Of a stretch of DNA of 64,000 nucleotides, positions 1 to 10,069 are shown in pieces; position 1 is the stretch's first letter, and each line of letters opens with the position of its first letter. The stretch is from Nosema muscidifuracis (taxonomy: Eukaryota > Microsporidia > Nosematidae). Under the pieces are notes generated by a model. It was given only the letters and a program-made list of their open reading frames with translations. It was not told where the DNA came from and did not search any database. A program made the position numbers and the translations under genes. Where the stretch lies: contig JAIOKI010000024.1 of assembly GCA_028335825.1 (NCBI GenBank), positions 124,001-188,000 of the forward strand, given 5' to 3'.

Positions 1-989
1 TTAGTACTTAATTAAAGTTACCTTGATTTATTTATCAAAATATTCGATTATTTTATATATTTTTTACAAACTATATTTAATTTAATTACTTTGATTAAAA
101 ATATTATAATGATACTTATGTAATCCAATCAATTTGAAATTTAAAAATAAATTATCACTATTAATAAATAAGTTTAATATCATATTCTTCTTGATGATAC
201 TAGTATTAAAATTATATTGATCAATATAATTTCTTATGTTCAGCTTAGCTATTTAACTAAATTTGTTCCTTTTACCTTGATCATATTTCTTTACTTTCTA
301 TATGATTTTTTAAAATCAAGACATTCACAATATATTTTTGTCGTAGTCAAACAGCAAGTCAAATAATTAATGATATATTCTGAGTCATTTGATATTTAAA
401 ATCTTTTAGTATAAAAATTATGATATATTTTACTTAAAAAAAGATAACTGATAAAACTTCTTAACAATATTTCTTATATTTAGCCTTTCAACTTTTTTCA
501 TCTTACACTTCATCTCTTCTCCATACATTACAATTTATAATCACTAATCTTAGCATTCACCGAGGCTTTAGATTGAAAAATAAACAACTTTAATAATTTA
601 TCTAAGTATGATTTAACAAACTTATATAGATTTTAATCATAATACACTCCATTCTTAAGTCTATTATTTGTTCTAATTTATTACCTGTCCTTATATTGTA
701 AAGTGGTATTGCTTACCGTTGTAAATTGTTAAGGACTAAGACCTATACATAATAATTTTTTATAGATCTACTATATGAGACACTAAATTCATAGTATTCA
801 GGACAATTAAAGTTATACCAAACTTCTAGTTTGCAAAGAAAGTAATCTTAGTCATTATAGAATAAACATTCTTTAAGTTTATCAGTGAGAAATGAAATTT
901 AAACTAATGAATATAGACTAAATATTATAGGCATTTTTAATAATCGAGAAAACATTTAGACCAAAAAATATAAATTAAATATTTAATTT

Positions 990-1662
990 AATTAGACCTG
1001 CTAGTTATCCTAAGTTAATAAATTGACATATTTCATTTAAGCAATTATAAAGAAAATCAAATACTCATGCTTCTTCAATCATATAATACTTTTCATCATC
1101 TATAGCGTATTCCTACTTATAACAGTCATATATAAGACATCTTATCGAATTCAACCAGCTAGTTAAAGTATTGACTTTTATCTTATTAAATCCTTTAGTT
1201 AAATTTACTTTTTTCTACTACATTGCAATCTAACAGGTCTATTTAATACTATCATTCCAAACAATCTATCATACTCAACAACATCCACCTATTGAACTAC
1301 CTGCTAATCCGGACATCTTTTTCATCACGGATTTCAAACTGTTTAACAGTATCTTGACCTTACACAGATTTTACTCAACTGAGTCTACTTATTATAGAAC
1401 ATAAGTATCAGTCAAGTTGCATCCACGAATCTTTCCTCTACATCCTGTATCACAGATCTATCTATTTATTATCAGAAATTGAACAAGATGTGATTTATAA
1501 TTCGGGACCACAATCTTATCACATTATTCTTTATATAAGATTGCAACATACACCTGTTCTTACTTCTGTATGCGCCAATCCATGTAAGCATGCAGGTAGT
1601 TCCTAATGTCTATATCTTCTTAATCAAAAGAATTATTGAAATAGACATAGGGGGTAGGGGTG
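990..1662 (-). pseudogene. Decayed coding remnant, family uncertain
   Basis: This stretch has more G and C than its surroundings. On the minus strand it begins with a C-rich motif of the microsporidian start-codon type followed at once by ATG, and then reads as short protein-like pieces in several frames. One piece, with a Val-Val-Pro core, faintly recalls the region before the integrase of a retroelement, but this is too weak to name a family. If it is a mobile-element fossil, it is an old and heavily broken one. It could equally be a dead host gene. Nothing here would make a protein. Confidence 0.3.
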
Positions 1663-2354
1663 AAATCGTTTATATAGTTTTTGAAGATACTTTGTTTGTT
1701 TTATACAACAAATTAAAAATTAAATATTTCTAAGAAATATTGATCTTAGCATATAACATATTATATTTGCTAATATTAATACATTAGTCATACATTGTCT
1801 TATTATTGATACTGGTAACATTATAGTTGTTATTAATCTACCAGTGATATTTTGTTAAATTTCAGGTTTTCTCCTCTCAATGAAGGAATTTAAAATAAAA
1901 TTACAAGCAAAATTAATTGCTTGTATCAACTTAACTAAATAGTAAGCTTTTATTTTCTCAAAACTAAAAAGATAAAAATAAATTATTTAGTTAATTATAG
2001 AATATTGACTTCTATTAATTATCTTAACAACTTAATTATAACAGCTATCAAGATTTCTAGTATTAATAAACTCTTAATATCTTTTTATAAATCTTATATT
2101 AACTTATGAAGTATGTTTAAAGATTAATTATTCGATAAATAAAACAAGTTAGTTATTACAAAGAATATTTTTTTTATTTGAGTGTATATAACTTTAAGAC
2201 TTTTATTATTAAAGCCCCTCTAATTTTTAGTATTGTTATACCATTAAAAATTAATTTAAGAAAGTTTAGTTTGATTATGGCATTTTCTTCTCTTAAAAGC
2301 TTGTAAAATTAAAACTGATTTTATAATATAAAGTAATAAATATTTTATATTTCT

Positions 2355-2590
2355 ATAATCATAAATAACTTTTTAATTAATATATTATTTAATCATAAAT
2401 AACTTTTATATTAACATATATATGTCAAATATAATCATTAAATTAACATATATATAGTCAGATATAATCATTTAATTAACATATCTATACATAAATAATT
2501 TTTTAATTAATATATTATTTAATCATAAATAACTTTTTAATTAATATTATTCAATAAAATATAATCATTTAATTAATATTATTCAATCAA
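2355..2590. repeat. Imperfect tandem repeat before RPA135 3' end
   Basis: Units of about 35-60 bp built from 'aatcataaataac' and 'ttaattaatat' recur about five times, immediately beyond the stop codon of the RNA polymerase I gene. The copies differ by small indels. They probably arose by slippage or local duplication; no function is evident. Confidence 0.6.
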
Positions 2591-2598
2591 ATATTTAT

Positions 2599-5500
2599 TT
2601 AATTAATGGGTTGTTTAACATCTAATATGACTCTTATATTCATAGCTAATAATTCACTACATAAATACTTGAAAACATAAGGCAATTCCATAGTATTAAA
2701 AGATTTACCTCCACAGATACATTTATTATTACTGGCAAATAATATACTTCTAAATTTACAGCAATAAGTAAAAACAGAATGATCACTGCATTTCAATAAT
2801 ATATCATTTAGTAAATATGGTGTACCATGTGCTATCATAGCATCCCTCTCCATTTCTCCAAATCTTACACCTCCTGCATTCTTACGACCTCCAACAGGTT
2901 GTCTTGTAGTAGCTACTACAGCCCCTGAAGCTCTAACCTGGAATTTATCATTTACCATGTGTCTCAATCTCTGATAAAATACTACTCCTATAAAAATATC
3001 AGTCTTAAATTCTGTTCCTGTTATTCCACTGTACATAGGCTCATTCCCATGATAATTGAATCCATGATTTTTTAATTGTTCACCAATAGACCCAGAATTA
3101 TATTCCTTATTATTCTCGTCTAAATAAACATTCTTCTCAAATGCAGTAGCATCTTGTATCTCTCCAAGACAACATCCTGATTTACCTGCCATACTTTCTA
3201 TCAACATTCCTATAGTCATTCTACTTGGGAAAGCATGAGGATTAATAATAATATCTGGTACTATACCTGATTCAGTAAAAGGCATATCTATAGTAGGCCA
3301 ATGCATAGAACAAACTCCTTTCTGACCATGTCGAGAACAAAACTTATCTCCTATATTAGGATTTCTAATAATTCTATATTTAATATTTGCACATATATTA
3401 TCATTTTGAAATACATCAACACAATCTATTATGTATCCATCACTACTCTTACATTTTATAACTGTCTCTATACCTCCTAAATCCATATATTTATAAAGAA
3501 TATCATTAGTATTAATTTTCTGACCTACTTCAGGAAGATAAGAAAAATAACATTCTTTAGGAAGATCTATTTTTTCAGTCTTATAAACATATCCATTAAA
3601 TAAACCTCTTTCCATACTTCCTTTATTAATTACCATAGCATCTTCCATATCATATGCTGTATAAGATAATACAGCTACAATACAATTTAATCCTAAAGGA
3701 TAATCTTGTACTATCTCATAATTCTTATTTCTTACTATTGGATGTTGAGTATAATTAAGCATATACATTTTACTATCATTTCTTGTTTTTATATTATGAG
3801 CAGGTATTCCCATACTCTGTTTAGCCATTTGACATTGATACATATTTCTAGGACTTTGATTATATTCTGAAAAAGGAGTTAATCCAGCTACAATACTAAA
3901 AATATTTTGATTATCTATTTCTTCATATCCAAAACTCTTTTGTATATAAGTAGATTCATTTTCTCTATGAGCTAACTCTTTTAAATTAATATCTAAAAAG
4001 ACTTGTTCCATTATACCAATATTTTCAGTTAAATTACTTTCACGATGTTTAACTGGTCTAACGAATCTTGATACTGTATTATAAATATATACAGCTTCAT
4101 ATAACTTAGTACCAAAATAATGAATAATCTCTATTTTTAATGCATTATCTCTTCTATATTTTCTTAATCTATCAGTAAGATCTTTTGGTGAAATAGTATA
4201 TCCCATTAATATTCCATTATAAAAAACTCCAATACCTTTTACAAATTGTCTTAAAGCTGGTATAACTCCAAATGAATATAAAATATCAGAATCAAATTTA
4301 CAAGGCATTGTAATTAAAGAAGCAGAAGATGTCAAATGAGTTAATAAACCACAAGGTGTACCATCAGGTGTATGCACTGGACAAAAGAACCCCCAACTTT
4401 CAGATTTCAATTTACGTACACCAGTTGTACGTACTTCTTGGAAAAAAGATCCACGATTGACACTTCTAAAATGACTTATATATCTGTAGAAATTTATTCT
4501 TTCAGCTATTATACAAAAACCTGCATTCTGTAAAATATCACTAGAATTTTGTATATTAATATTACCAGTAGATAAAAATGATTCAAAAGCTTTACCAATA
4601 CTATTACAATCTAAATATTTAAAAGCATGTAAAAAATTTTCTAAAAGTGGTTTTGTATCTTTAACTATTATATTTTCATCATTCTTTCTTTTATTTTTTA
4701 TCTTAGCTATAGTTTTATTATATAATAATCTAAAATTCTTCTTAACATCTTCTAACTTATCTTTGAAAATATTAGCAAATAATTGGGTCTCGGTTAACAT
4801 CTCATGAGATGCTGGTGAATCAGAATCATCAGGAATAATTTCTTTTCTAACTAAACAAAATAATTTCTTAATTCCATGAATTATAAAATTAAACTTGTCT
4901 TGATTGGATGTTAAATGTGGTAAAATATATTCATCTAAAATTTCACTACAAGCCTCTGCATTAGAATTTGCATATATAGCTTGTTTAAATCTTGCTCCAA
5001 TATACTCAATACATTCACTTCTAGAATAAACTTTTTCCCTTGCTGCTTTTTTTAATGGTACTAGCATATAAGTATCTTTATTTAACATATTAAATATTTC
5101 AATATCAGTAGTATTTATCAAAGATTTTAAAATTATAATTACAGGAATATGAAATTCATTTCTTCTTCTATAAAATCTAAAAAATACATCTCCATCTACA
5201 GTGTAATGCAAATAATTTATATGACCTAATTCATCATCTCCTACACTTCTTATATGAATATAATTATCAGTGTATATCTTATTCTTCTGAGGACGATTAA
5301 GTGCAAAACAATAATTTCTTTTCTGCATTATATGAAATCTTACTAACTTATCAATTCCATTTACAATAAAATATCCACCAATATCATTCTCATCTTCATC
5401 TACTACATTTGGATTCTCTTCATCTAACAAATGACAAAATCCAGATTTGACCATAATAGGGAACCCACCACATTGACGTAATTCAGAATGAACTAATTTA

Positions 5501-5769
5501 TCATCAAAATATAAATTAAATTTTATAAACAGTTTTCCTTTATACGTCGTATTAGTAAGTCTACATTCTCTGGGGAGTAATCTTCGATCAATACTAATAT
5601 TATTTCTTTCCGTTAAATACGGTTGATGAACATTATAATCTACTATTTCCAATCTAAAATTATCAATCTTCAATGGTTTTATCTTCTTGATTATATTTTT
5701 AAATATTTTATTCATAAATAATCCATTATAAGATTCAATATGTGGTTTCGAAATATCTTCAATTTTCAT
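2599..5769 (-). CDS. RPA135: DNA-directed RNA polymerase I second-largest subunit (RPA135)
   Basis: This is the beta-like subunit of RNA polymerase I, which makes the rRNA precursor in the nucleolus. The 1,056-residue protein has the lobe/fork signature PVHTPDGTPCGLL at residues 464-476 and the catalytic-site block GDKFCSRHGQKG at 807-818. It is assigned to Pol I rather than Pol II or III because the segment before the first signature (FYRYISHFRSVNRG) and the C-terminal PYVFKYLCSELLAMNI segment are of Pol I type. The C-terminal zinc site looks irregular: a Cys-Cys pair at 1003-1004 followed by a Cys-Ile-Cys. It is slightly shorter than the roughly 1,130-1,200 residues usual in fungi. The start has CCC about 8 bp upstream. 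It is divergent from RSA4, with 62 bp between the two starts, so the two ribosome-biogenesis genes may share a promoter. Confidence 0.95.
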   Translation of the reverse strand: MKIEDISKPHIESYNGLFMNKIFKNIIKKIKPLKIDNFRLEIVDYNVHQPYLTERNNISIDRRLLPRECRLTNTTYKGKLFIKFNLYFDDKLVHSELRQCGGFPIMVKSGFCHLLDEENPNVVDEDENDIGGYFIVNGIDKLVRFHIMQKRNYCFALNRPQKNKIYTDNYIHIRSVGDDELGHINYLHYTVDGDVFFRFYRRRNEFHIPVIIILKSLINTTDIEIFNMLNKDTYMLVPLKKAAREKVYSRSECIEYIGARFKQAIYANSNAEACSEILDEYILPHLTSNQDKFNFIIHGIKKLFCLVRKEIIPDDSDSPASHEMLTETQLFANIFKDKLEDVKKNFRLLYNKTIAKIKNKRKNDENIIVKDTKPLLENFLHAFKYLDCNSIGKAFESFLSTGNINIQNSSDILQNAGFCIIAERINFYRYISHFRSVNRGSFFQEVRTTGVRKLKSESWGFFCPVHTPDGTPCGLLTHLTSSASLITMPCKFDSDILYSFGVIPALRQFVKGIGVFYNGILMGYTISPKDLTDRLRKYRRDNALKIEIIHYFGTKLYEAVYIYNTVSRFVRPVKHRESNLTENIGIMEQVFLDINLKELAHRENESTYIQKSFGYEEIDNQNIFSIVAGLTPFSEYNQSPRNMYQCQMAKQSMGIPAHNIKTRNDSKMYMLNYTQHPIVRNKNYEIVQDYPLGLNCIVAVLSYTAYDMEDAMVINKGSMERGLFNGYVYKTEKIDLPKECYFSYLPEVGQKINTNDILYKYMDLGGIETVIKCKSSDGYIIDCVDVFQNDNICANIKYRIIRNPNIGDKFCSRHGQKGVCSMHWPTIDMPFTESGIVPDIIINPHAFPSRMTIGMLIESMAGKSGCCLGEIQDATAFEKNVYLDENNKEYNSGSIGEQLKNHGFNYHGNEPMYSGITGTEFKTDIFIGVVFYQRLRHMVNDKFQVRASGAVVATTRQPVGGRKNAGGVRFGEMERDAMIAHGTPYLLNDILLKCSDHSVFTYCCKFRSILFASNNKCICGGKSFNTMELPYVFKYLCSELLAMNIRVILDVKQPIN

Positions 5770-5831
5770 TTAATGGGCTGGAATTTTTAAAAATATAGAA
5801 AGTTGTTAAATTTTTTAACCCAGAAAAAAAA

Positions 5832-7007
5832 ATGAACTTATTATTGGTAGAATTTGAAGATCAAGATGGAAAACCATTATCAGAAAAAATGCAAGTTCCC
5901 GATACAATTACAGTAGATCAATTAAAATCATTAATTAATACAACAATGTCGTTATACATTAATAGTGTACCAATTACAGATACTTTACAATTAGCAATTG
6001 AAGGACTTAATATTAATAGTGAAGATATTATAAAAATTAGAACAAATCAAGAAGAACCAGCAACACAAGCTGCTACTTTTTGTTCTTCTTCATACAGTGG
6101 ACATGAGGGTCCAGTTCTTTGTCTAAAATTTGATGAAATACTTGTAACTGGAGGTAGTGATTGTACTGTAAGATTTTGGGATATACTAACTAAAACTCAA
6201 AAGAGGATTGTCAAAAAACATAATCATTGGGTTCAATGTTTAGATATTTCACCATGCAAGAAGTTTGTTGTTTCTGGATCTATTGATGGAGATATTAAAT
6301 TGTATTCTGGTGATGGTGAATTTATTCGTAGTTTTATTGGTCATAAAGATGGTGTTGTTGGTTTAAAATTCTTTAAAAAATATATTGTATCTGCTTCGAG
6401 AGATAAAAGTGTGAAAATTTTTGATTTAGATGGAAAATGTATTTTTTCATATGGTCATATTAAATCCATTTCTTGTTTAGTTACTAATCAAGATGTCATT
6501 GTATCAGGATCTAGAGATGGTAAAATAAAAATATATAGAGGTGAATCTAATCTTAAAGAAGTTAATGGACATGGTGTTGGTGTTAATTGTATTGATATTA
6601 GTGGATCATATATGGTATCAGGTTCAGATGATGGAAATATAGTTGTATGGAAAGATTTTATAGTACATAAGCGTGTTAAACATGAAAGAGAAGTTTTATC
6701 TGTTTCTTTATCATCAAATAATATATATTTTGCTTCAGGATCTTTTGATAAGACTGTAAGACTTTGGTCTGTAGAAACTGGAAAATTAATAACGAAATAT
6801 TTTCATGTTGATTTTGTTTATAAAGTGTTATTGTTAAATGATCTTATTATATCAAGCTCTAAAGATAAAACTATTAAGATGTACAGAATTTCTAAGAAAA
6901 AAGTTATTAGAGATTTGATATGTGATGATGAGATATATTGCTTCGACTATTTTAATAATCAACTTGTTTGTGGATCTAAAAGTAACAAAGTGTACTTCTT
7001 TAATTAA
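5832..7007 (+). CDS. RSA4: 60S ribosome assembly factor Rsa4/Notchless (WD40)
   Basis: Rsa4 (NLE1 in animals) sits on nuclear pre-60S particles. Its N-terminal ubiquitin-like domain is gripped by the giant AAA protein Rea1/midasin, which drives a late remodelling step. Residues 1-75 fit that ubiquitin-like NLE domain. From about residue 85 the protein is a WD40 propeller of seven to eight blades, with repeats of the form SGSxDGxIxxY and FDKTVRLWS. At 391 residues it is shorter than the roughly 510 of yeast, as expected for a reduced genome. The start has ACCC 10-14 bp upstream. It shares a 62-bp divergent intergenic region with RPA135, which links rRNA synthesis and 60S assembly in one promoter region. 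Other WD40 proteins are possible, but the N-terminal domain and its order favour Rsa4. Confidence 0.85.
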   Translation: MNLLLVEFEDQDGKPLSEKMQVPDTITVDQLKSLINTTMSLYINSVPITDTLQLAIEGLNINSEDIIKIRTNQEEPATQAATFCSSSYSGHEGPVLCLKFDEILVTGGSDCTVRFWDILTKTQKRIVKKHNHWVQCLDISPCKKFVVSGSIDGDIKLYSGDGEFIRSFIGHKDGVVGLKFFKKYIVSASRDKSVKIFDLDGKCIFSYGHIKSISCLVTNQDVIVSGSRDGKIKIYRGESNLKEVNGHGVGVNCIDISGSYMVSGSDDGNIVVWKDFIVHKRVKHEREVLSVSLSSNNIYFASGSFDKTVRLWSVETGKLITKYFHVDFVYKVLLLNDLIISSSKDKTIKMYRISKKKVIRDLICDDEIYCFDYFNNQLVCGSKSNKVYFFN

Positions 7008-7022
7008 ACATTTAATAGAATA

Positions 7023-7967
7023 TTAAGCCAAGGTTGTATTTCCTGTAAACCATTCATATATTTTTCTTAAATAATTTTTTTTACTTTCTCCTCTCATGAA
7101 CTTTTCATATTTTCTTACTTTTTCGATATCATAGTCATGAAATTTTATATAATTTATGTTTAACTCAGATGCTTTTATATTTTTAGACATAGTTTTTACA
7201 TGTTTGAAAGGTTTATATTTGATATTACATTTTTCGATATCTAGAACATCTTCTATCTTCTTATTAAATGGATACAGTCTTTCAGTCTTTTCTAATTTTT
7301 TATTATTATAAGTTCCTTCATAATTATTTTTTAAATCTTTTTTTTGTTTTTGATGCCATATATAATCTATAAAAGAATGATGATGCCAGAAAATTGGATC
7401 ATTTGGACTAAACATTTGTGACATATCACCTTCCTCTCCACCTACATTTGCATGTACTAAAGCATGAGGTATTAATTCTAAAATATCTCTAAATTCATTA
7501 TAAGATACTTTCTTTGCTAATAATCTATCAAGATCTTTTCTACTATAAAATGGTTCTATACTTCTTTCATTTCTAAGTATACAATGTTCATAAGGATAAG
7601 ATACTAAATAACATTCTTCAATTCCCCAATATTTTTCAGTGAAAATAATGGATTTATTTGGATCTGAAGCATCAATTGTCCAATCCCAATATGGAATACT
7701 TATATTATAATCTTTTGTTATCATCTGTAAAATAGATTCTACATAAAGAAGTAACATTCTATGCCAAGGTAAAAATCTTCCATTCTTATGAGCATAAGAA
7801 TCTACTTCTATGTGAATTTTTGCTATATAAGCTAAATGACCTTTATCTTTGAATAGATTAAAAGCTGTTTTATATCTATCCCATTCTTCTTCTGACATGT
7901 CTCTTATTTCTTTTCTTACAACAAGTTCAGCTGATAAAATTTTTAAAATTAAAAGAAAAACTTTCAT
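7023..7967 (-). CDS. Secreted tyrosinase-like type-3 copper protein
   Basis: Tyrosinases use two copper ions to hydroxylate phenols and oxidise catechols to quinones. The 314-residue protein shows both copper sites: CuA histidines H52, H60 and H69 (the last in FLPWHR), and CuB histidines H168 and H172 (HALVH) plus the His cluster at 195-197 in the NDPIFWHHHSFID motif. The tyrosinase hallmark PYWDW lies at 92-96. The first 14 residues are a short hydrophobic signal peptide, so the enzyme probably enters the secretory path. The start is set by this peptide; no CCC motif is directly adjacent. It converges with RSA4 (stops 15 bp apart) and diverges from SPC1 across 68 bp. Phenol oxidation could touch spore-wall cross-linking or host melanisation; both are inference. 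The region after 210 is Lys-rich and unrecognised. Confidence 0.85.
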   Translation of the reverse strand: MKVFLLILKILSAELVVRKEIRDMSEEEWDRYKTAFNLFKDKGHLAYIAKIHIEVDSYAHKNGRFLPWHRMLLLYVESILQMITKDYNISIPYWDWTIDASDPNKSIIFTEKYWGIEECYLVSYPYEHCILRNERSIEPFYSRKDLDRLLAKKVSYNEFRDILELIPHALVHANVGGEEGDMSQMFSPNDPIFWHHHSFIDYIWHQKQKKDLKNNYEGTYNNKKLEKTERLYPFNKKIEDVLDIEKCNIKYKPFKHVKTMSKNIKASELNINYIKFHDYDIEKVRKYEKFMRGESKKNYLRKIYEWFTGNTTLA

Positions 7968-8035
7968 GCAAATTAATTTTTTTAATTTTATTTATGCCTT
8001 TTTGCATAAATTTTCTCACTTTTTTTTACCCTTAA
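7968..8035. promoter_or_regulatory. Short divergent promoter region with small hairpin
   Basis: This 68-bp gap separates the starts of the tyrosinase-like gene (minus) and SPC1 (plus), so both promoters must lie here or overlap the genes. It contains an inverted repeat (ttatgc, six T/C bases, gcataa) near 7,992-8,010 and the CCC start motif of SPC1 at its right edge. The regulatory role is inferred from position only. Confidence 0.4.
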
Positions 8036-8281
8036 ATGAATTTACTAGATAAGTTAGATCCTCCTATTGATTATCATGGCCAAGAATTATCAAGAAAACT
8101 TTTCTACGTAATAATATATTTGGGGTATGCTTTTTCTCTCATTACTGGTGTAGCTTTATCTGATTTAAAATATACACTGTATTTAGGAATTCTTACAGTT
8201 TTAATTGTATTAGTAGTATGTGTACCATCATGGAGTTTTTATAGAAAAAATCCACTCAAATTTAAAAATAAGAAAGATTAA
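8036..8281 (+). CDS. SPC1: Signal peptidase complex subunit 1
   Basis: Spc1 (SPCS1/SPC12) is a small two-helix membrane protein of the ER signal peptidase complex and helps it choose substrates. The 81-residue protein has the family layout: a short N-terminal cytosolic part with DYHGQELSRKLF, two membrane helices at about residues 23-40 and 46-65, and the conserved C-terminal PSWSFYRKNPLKF, matching the PPWPxYRxxPLKW block of fungal Spc1. The length is close to the usual 80-100. The motif ACCC stands 4 bp before the ATG. It is divergent from the secreted tyrosinase-like gene, which would itself be cleaved by this complex; that pairing is probably chance. Confidence 0.88.
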   Translation: MNLLDKLDPPIDYHGQELSRKLFYVIIYLGYAFSLITGVALSDLKYTLYLGILTVLIVLVVCVPSWSFYRKNPLKFKNKKD

Positions 8282-8368
8282 ATTTTTAATATTTGTAGAT
8301 TTTTATAAATGAAAGTGTTCTGTATTTTATTAGAATTAGAAAATAAATAATTTAATATTAGCATAAAT

Positions 8369-8833
8369 ATGAAAAAACCTATTTTACATTTAGAAACTTT
8401 TTTAACATCTGATAATAATTTATCATCACTTTTAATGAATTCTGATGAGATGTCTTTACTTGATAACTCATTCTATTTAGATGAGTATAAAATTAATAAT
8501 GAAAATAGTAGGCCTAAGAAATTAGAAAAGAAAGATGCTTACAAACCAAAAAGCACTAGAGGGAGTGGTGAACAAAAAGAAGGTTATTGTGATGAATGTA
8601 GAAGATGGTTTAAATTAAAGAATAGTAGTTATTGGTATCACATGAACTATAAACATGGAATTAATTCTAAAGGAATAAAATATCCTGAACCTGAAGTAAG
8701 AATGTTTAAAGGAAGATTAGAAGGATTCTGTGAAGGATGTGACTGTTGGATTTTATTGGGGTACAAGTTTAATGAAAAGAGTTGTAAATTTGGATGGTAT
8801 CGACATTGTCAAAAAGTACATAAATCTATTTAA
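8369..8833 (+). CDS. Zinc protein with Rua1-type C-terminal domain
   Basis: The 154-residue protein has a low-complexity, partly acidic N-terminal half (1-65) and a Cys/His-rich C-terminal half (70-152). The second half carries paired elements of the form G-Y/F-C-x2-C-x-x-W followed by W-Y-x-H-x(5)-H, once around 71-97 and again around 118-151. This fits the C-terminal domain of the fungal transcription regulator Rua1 (a DUF4451-type domain), found in several fungal DNA-binding proteins. A nuclear transcription-factor role is therefore likely, but targets are unknown. It is much shorter than fungal relatives, with essentially only this domain kept. No CCC motif precedes the ATG; the start is chosen as the first Met of the open frame. 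Confidence 0.65.
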   Translation: MKKPILHLETFLTSDNNLSSLLMNSDEMSLLDNSFYLDEYKINNENSRPKKLEKKDAYKPKSTRGSGEQKEGYCDECRRWFKLKNSSYWYHMNYKHGINSKGIKYPEPEVRMFKGRLEGFCEGCDCWILLGYKFNEKSCKFGWYRHCQKVHKSI

Positions 8834-8966
8834 TATTATTTATATTTATTTATATATTTTTATATTTATTTATTTATATATTTAACATTATTTAATATTA
8901 CTTATAAAATCTCCAATAAATCTATTTAATATTATTATATTTATTTATATTTAATATTATTTAATA

Positions 8967-9101
8967 TTATTTATATTTATTTATGAAATCTTCAATATGT
9001 TCCAATTCAATAAATCTATGTGACTTTAATGCATCTTGAATATCTTTCTCCTTAAGTTTATCATCAATTATAAATTCTGAATTTAAAGATGTCTTACTCA
9101 T
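8967..9101 (-). CDS. Small conserved-looking ORF, 44 residues, unknown
   Basis: A 44-codon frame opens with ATG at 9,101 and closes with TAA at 8,967-8,969. It is below usual ORF cut-offs, but the ATG is preceded by CAACCCC about 8-10 bp upstream, the start motif shared by most genes of this window. The protein (MSKTSLNSEFIIDD... ending EHIEDFINKYK) is charged, predicted helical, without a membrane segment or signal peptide. I do not recognise a family; a small subunit of a complex would fit the size. Coding status rests on the motif, the sensible composition and the otherwise stop-rich surroundings. Confidence 0.5.
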   Translation of the reverse strand: MSKTSLNSEFIIDDKLKEKDIQDALKSHRFIELEHIEDFINKYK

Positions 9102-9413
9102 GAAAATAAAAGGGGTTGAAAATTCTTTAAATATAATGTTTATTTCAATCCTTTTAAAAATAGATTATTGATTCATTACGATTAAATAAAATTTTTGTTA
9201 TTTCTTACCTATCCTTCTCGATTTAATTACCCCTGTCAAATATATCAAGATTATTATTTTATTTTTAAAACTAGCTAAAGCTTTTTAGTTCTTAGAACAA
9301 GAATATGTTTTTATATAATGAAATATGTTTACAATATCTAAATTCCTTGGTAATATTTTTATCAATTGGATAATATAAATCTAATAATTTCTATTAAAAT
9401 TTAATAAAATCTC

Positions 9414-9515
9414 GTAATTGCTGCTAAAATTTTATTTCTTTGTAATTGCTATTAAAATTTTATTTCTTTGTAATTGCTACTAAAATTTTATTTCTTTTGA
9501 TTGCTATTGAATTCA
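9414..9515. repeat. 28-bp tandem repeat, about 4 copies
   Basis: The unit 'gtaattgctattaaaattt' plus 'tatttcttt' repeats about four times with single-base changes (gctgct, gctatt, gctact, gctatt). It lies in the SPT16 upstream spacer. Function unknown. Confidence 0.7.
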
Positions 9516-10069
9516 ATTAGTCTTTGACTGAATAGCTTTAATTTATATTTAATAATTTAGTTAAAATATTTCTTAAGCCATTTAAGTCTTAGTAAATCTT
9601 TTTATTAAATTATTTTTAAATATACTTTATTCATAATGAAATGACAAATACTTAAGAATTACTGAATATAAATTTTTTAATTAAATTTAATCAATCTCTA
9701 TTGATAAATAGTTTAAGAAAATATGATTTCGTTATTTTTTACAATTATTCGATAAGAAATGTTATCTAAAAACTATCTAATAATAATTATTAAAATTATT
9801 ATGTTAATATTTTTTTATATTAACATAGACAGTTAAGAAAAGATTTAATTTTTAATAGAATAAATTTTATTATTAAAATTATTATGTTAATATCTTTTTT
9901 TATTTAAAATCAAAAAAGACAGTTAAAAAAAAACATTTTCATAATCTTTCATAAAAATTTTAAAAATATTTCTTATTAAATTCTATTAATATACAAACTT
10001 TTAAACATATAAAAGACCATGAAATTTTCATAAATTTATTTATAAAAAAAAATATTTTTTTTAATCCTT

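Larger units (their letters stand above)
1..2598. other. AT-rich spacer with no intact gene
   Basis: No open frame of useful length is visible on either strand in these 2.6 kb. The part from about 1,000 to 1,660 is less AT-rich than the rest and resembles decayed coding sequence (listed separately). The part from about 2,355 to 2,590 is a local repeat. The remainder is poly-A/T-rich with no RNA-gene or promoter signal that I can recognise. Confidence 0.7.
8834..10069. other. Spacer with one small ORF and tandem repeats
   Basis: Apart from the 44-codon ORF on the minus strand at 8,967-9,101, this 1.2 kb has no coding signal. It contains a 28-bp tandem repeat (9,414-9,515) and a larger pair of copies, at about 9,783-9,850 and 9,868-9,930, each with the core 'ttaaaattattatgttaata' and ending in 'gacagttaa'. 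The first of these copies can fold on itself (gttaatat...atattaac). A C-rich run near 9,226 has no ORF after it. Confidence 0.6.
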
